Shown here piece after piece: positions 62,770-64,000 of a DNA stretch of 64,000 nt. A program made the position numbers and the translations under genes. The stretch comes from Bradyrhizobium hereditatis (GTDB lineage: Bacteria > Pseudomonadota > Alphaproteobacteria > Rhizobiales > Xanthobacteraceae). Position 1 is the stretch's first letter. Each line of letters begins with the position of its first letter. The DNA lies in NCBI RefSeq assembly GCF_020329435.1, contig NZ_JAGKJK010000005.1, positions 1 through 64,000 on the forward strand, written 5' to 3'. A model generated the notes under the pieces. The model was not told the DNA's origin, did not search any database, and worked only from the letters and a program-made list of their open reading frames with translations.

Positions 62770-63912
62770 ATGACCGAACGTATTCAGGAATTCCTGCGCA
62801 ACCGCCGCAGCGAGGGCCTCGACACCGAGCCGTGCCTCGTCGTCGACCTCGAAGTCGTGCGCGACAACTACCAGAGCTTTGCCAAGGCGCTGCCGGACAG
62901 CCGCGTGTTCTACGCCGTGAAGGCGAACCCGGCGCCCGAAGTGCTGTCGCTGCTGGCCTCGCTGGGCTCCTGCTTCGACACCGCCACCGTCGCCGAGATC
63001 GAAATGGCGCTGGCCGCGGGTGCGACGCCGGACCGCATCTCCTATGGCAATACGATCAAGAAGGAGCGCGACATCGCGCGCGCCTTCGCGCTCGGCATTC
63101 GCCTGTTCGCGGTCGACTGCGCCGCCGAGGTCGAGAAGATCGCCCGCGCCGCTCCCGGCGCCAAGGTGTTCTGCCGCATCCTCTACGACTGCGCCGGCGC
63201 CGAATGGCCGCTGTCGCGCAAGTTCGGCTGCGACCCGGAAATGGCAGTCGAGGTGCTCGACCTCGCCAAGCGTCTGGGCCTGGAGCCGTGCGGCATCTCG
63301 TTCCATGTCGGCTCGCAGCAGCGCAAGGTGAAGGCGTGGGACCGTGCGCTGGCGATGGCCTCGACGGTGTTCCGGGACTGCGCGGAGCGCGGGATCAACC
63401 TGTCCATGGTCAACATGGGCGGCGGCTTCCCGACCAGGTACCTCAAGGACGTTCCTCCGGTCGTGCAGTATGGCCGGTCGATCTTCCGTGCGCTGCGCAA
63501 GCATTTCGGCAACCAGATCCCGGAGACGATCATCGAGCCGGGTCGCGGCATGGTCGGAAATGCTGGGATCATCGAGACCGAAGTCGTTCTGATCTCCAAG
63601 AAGAGCGACGAGGACGAGGTGCGCTGGGTGTATCTCGACATCGGCAAGTTCGGCGGTCTCGCCGAGACGATGGACGAGTCGATCCGTTACGCCATCCGCA
63701 CGCCGCATGACGGCGCGGACATGACGCCGTGCGTGCTCGCAGGTCCGACCTGCGATAGCGCCGACGTGCTGTACGAGAAGATGCCGTATCCGCTTCCGGT
63801 GACGCTCGAGATCGGCGACAAGCTGCTGATCGAAGGCACCGGGGCCTATACGTCGACCTACTCGTCGGTGGCGTTCAACGGCATCCCGCCGCTGAAGACC
63901 TACCACATCTAA
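62770..63912 (+). CDS. odc: Ornithine/lysine decarboxylase, alanine-racemase (fold III) type
   Basis: The 380-residue PLP enzyme makes putrescine (or cadaverine) by decarboxylation. PLP Lys51 in VFYAVKANPAPEVL, SFHVGSQQRKVKAW, MGGGFPTRY, IIEPGRGMVGNAG (phosphate-binding), and Cys328 in AGPTCDSADVLYEK, whose partner Cys of the other subunit completes the active site. The DAP-decarboxylase-specific extra region is absent, so ornithine/lysine is preferred. The ATG at 62770 (MTERIQEFLRNRRS) follows GGGAGAGTGCC. It is preceded by a structured leader that probably regulates polyamine levels. Confidence 0.93.
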   Translation: MTERIQEFLRNRRSEGLDTEPCLVVDLEVVRDNYQSFAKALPDSRVFYAVKANPAPEVLSLLASLGSCFDTATVAEIEMALAAGATPDRISYGNTIKKERDIARAFALGIRLFAVDCAAEVEKIARAAPGAKVFCRILYDCAGAEWPLSRKFGCDPEMAVEVLDLAKRLGLEPCGISFHVGSQQRKVKAWDRALAMASTVFRDCAERGINLSMVNMGGGFPTRYLKDVPPVVQYGRSIFRALRKHFGNQIPETIIEPGRGMVGNAGIIETEVVLISKKSDEDEVRWVYLDIGKFGGLAETMDESIRYAIRTPHDGADMTPCVLAGPTCDSADVLYEKMPYPLPVTLEIGDKLLIEGTGAYTSTYSSVAFNGIPPLKTYHI

Positions 63913-63939
63913 GCGGCCTCCCTTCGAGGCCCGAATAGC

Positions 63940-63961
63940 GGGAGCCGGTGCGCCGGCTCCC
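63940..63961 (+). terminator. Hairpin after the decarboxylase gene
   Basis: GGGAGCCGG (63940-63948), loop TGCG, CCGGCTCCC (63953-63961). It lacks a clear T-tract (tccccgtcattt), so it is only a probable terminator. Confidence 0.55.
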
Positions 63962-64000
63962 TCCCCGTCATTTGCGATTTTCGAAGACAACGCTTTGCGC

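Overview
The window is 64 kb of high-GC chromosome from an alphaproteobacterium, most probably Bradyrhizobium or a close relative. This rests on the gene set (CpdR beside an N-formylglutamate amidohydrolase, GltBD, HisN, OpgGH, class III cyclase/TPR proteins, a speF-type leader before a decarboxylase), on a ROSE-type thermometer in front of a small heat-shock gene, on GGAAC/CGTT (EcfG-type) promoters, and on many dispersed palindromic repeats of the kind seen in that lineage. No database search was possible; names come from motif recognition.

Layout. 1-0.5 kb: end of an IS with a gene remnant. 0.5-11.4 kb: accessory genes (cyclic-nucleotide-binding membrane protein, YdeI-like, peptidoglycan-binding, GFA-like, Old Yellow Enzyme, aldehyde dehydrogenase, SDR, acetamidase plus a Tat-exported TAXI-like protein). 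11.4-16.7 kb: a membrane/envelope cluster with two YiaA-like paralogues, a PspA-like protein and a divergent TetR regulator flanking three identical-architecture palindromes. 16.7-21.3 kb: a probable catabolic cluster (Rieske protein, two amidohydrolases, FAD dehydrogenase). 21.4-27.5 kb: opgGH (periplasmic glucan synthesis) behind an EcfG-like promoter, then a cyclase/TPR protein. 27.7-30.8 kb: tRNA-Val, cpdR, N-formylglutamate amidohydrolase, a predicted minus-strand small RNA and hisN. 31-38.4 kb: Bug-type binding protein, LysR regulator, TauE and LysE exporters, a second cyclase/TPR protein, a PCP-motif peroxidase-like protein, a lipase. 38.4-41.7 kb: ROSE-controlled Hsp20, GyrI-like protein, hydrolase, secreted proline-rich protein. 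42-48.5 kb: gltB and gltD. 48.6-55.9 kb: outer-membrane barrel, kdsD, CMD protein with HxlR regulator, NfeD/SPFH pair, hemH, MAPEG protein. 56-57 kb: a gene-free block of dispersed repeats. 57-64 kb: thioesterase, NicO metal exporter with DUF1007 partner, M3 peptidase, small membrane protein and a structured leader followed by an ornithine/lysine decarboxylase.

No phage, CRISPR array or large island is visible. The most interesting signals are regulatory: the predicted small RNA with anti-Shine-Dalgarno loops and overlapping EcfG-like and housekeeping-like promoters (29.6-29.75 kb), the TetR operator triplet (16.0 kb), the heat-shock promoter plus ROSE hairpin (38.5 kb), and the divergent heme-thiolate-peroxidase-like protein at 36.7 kb.
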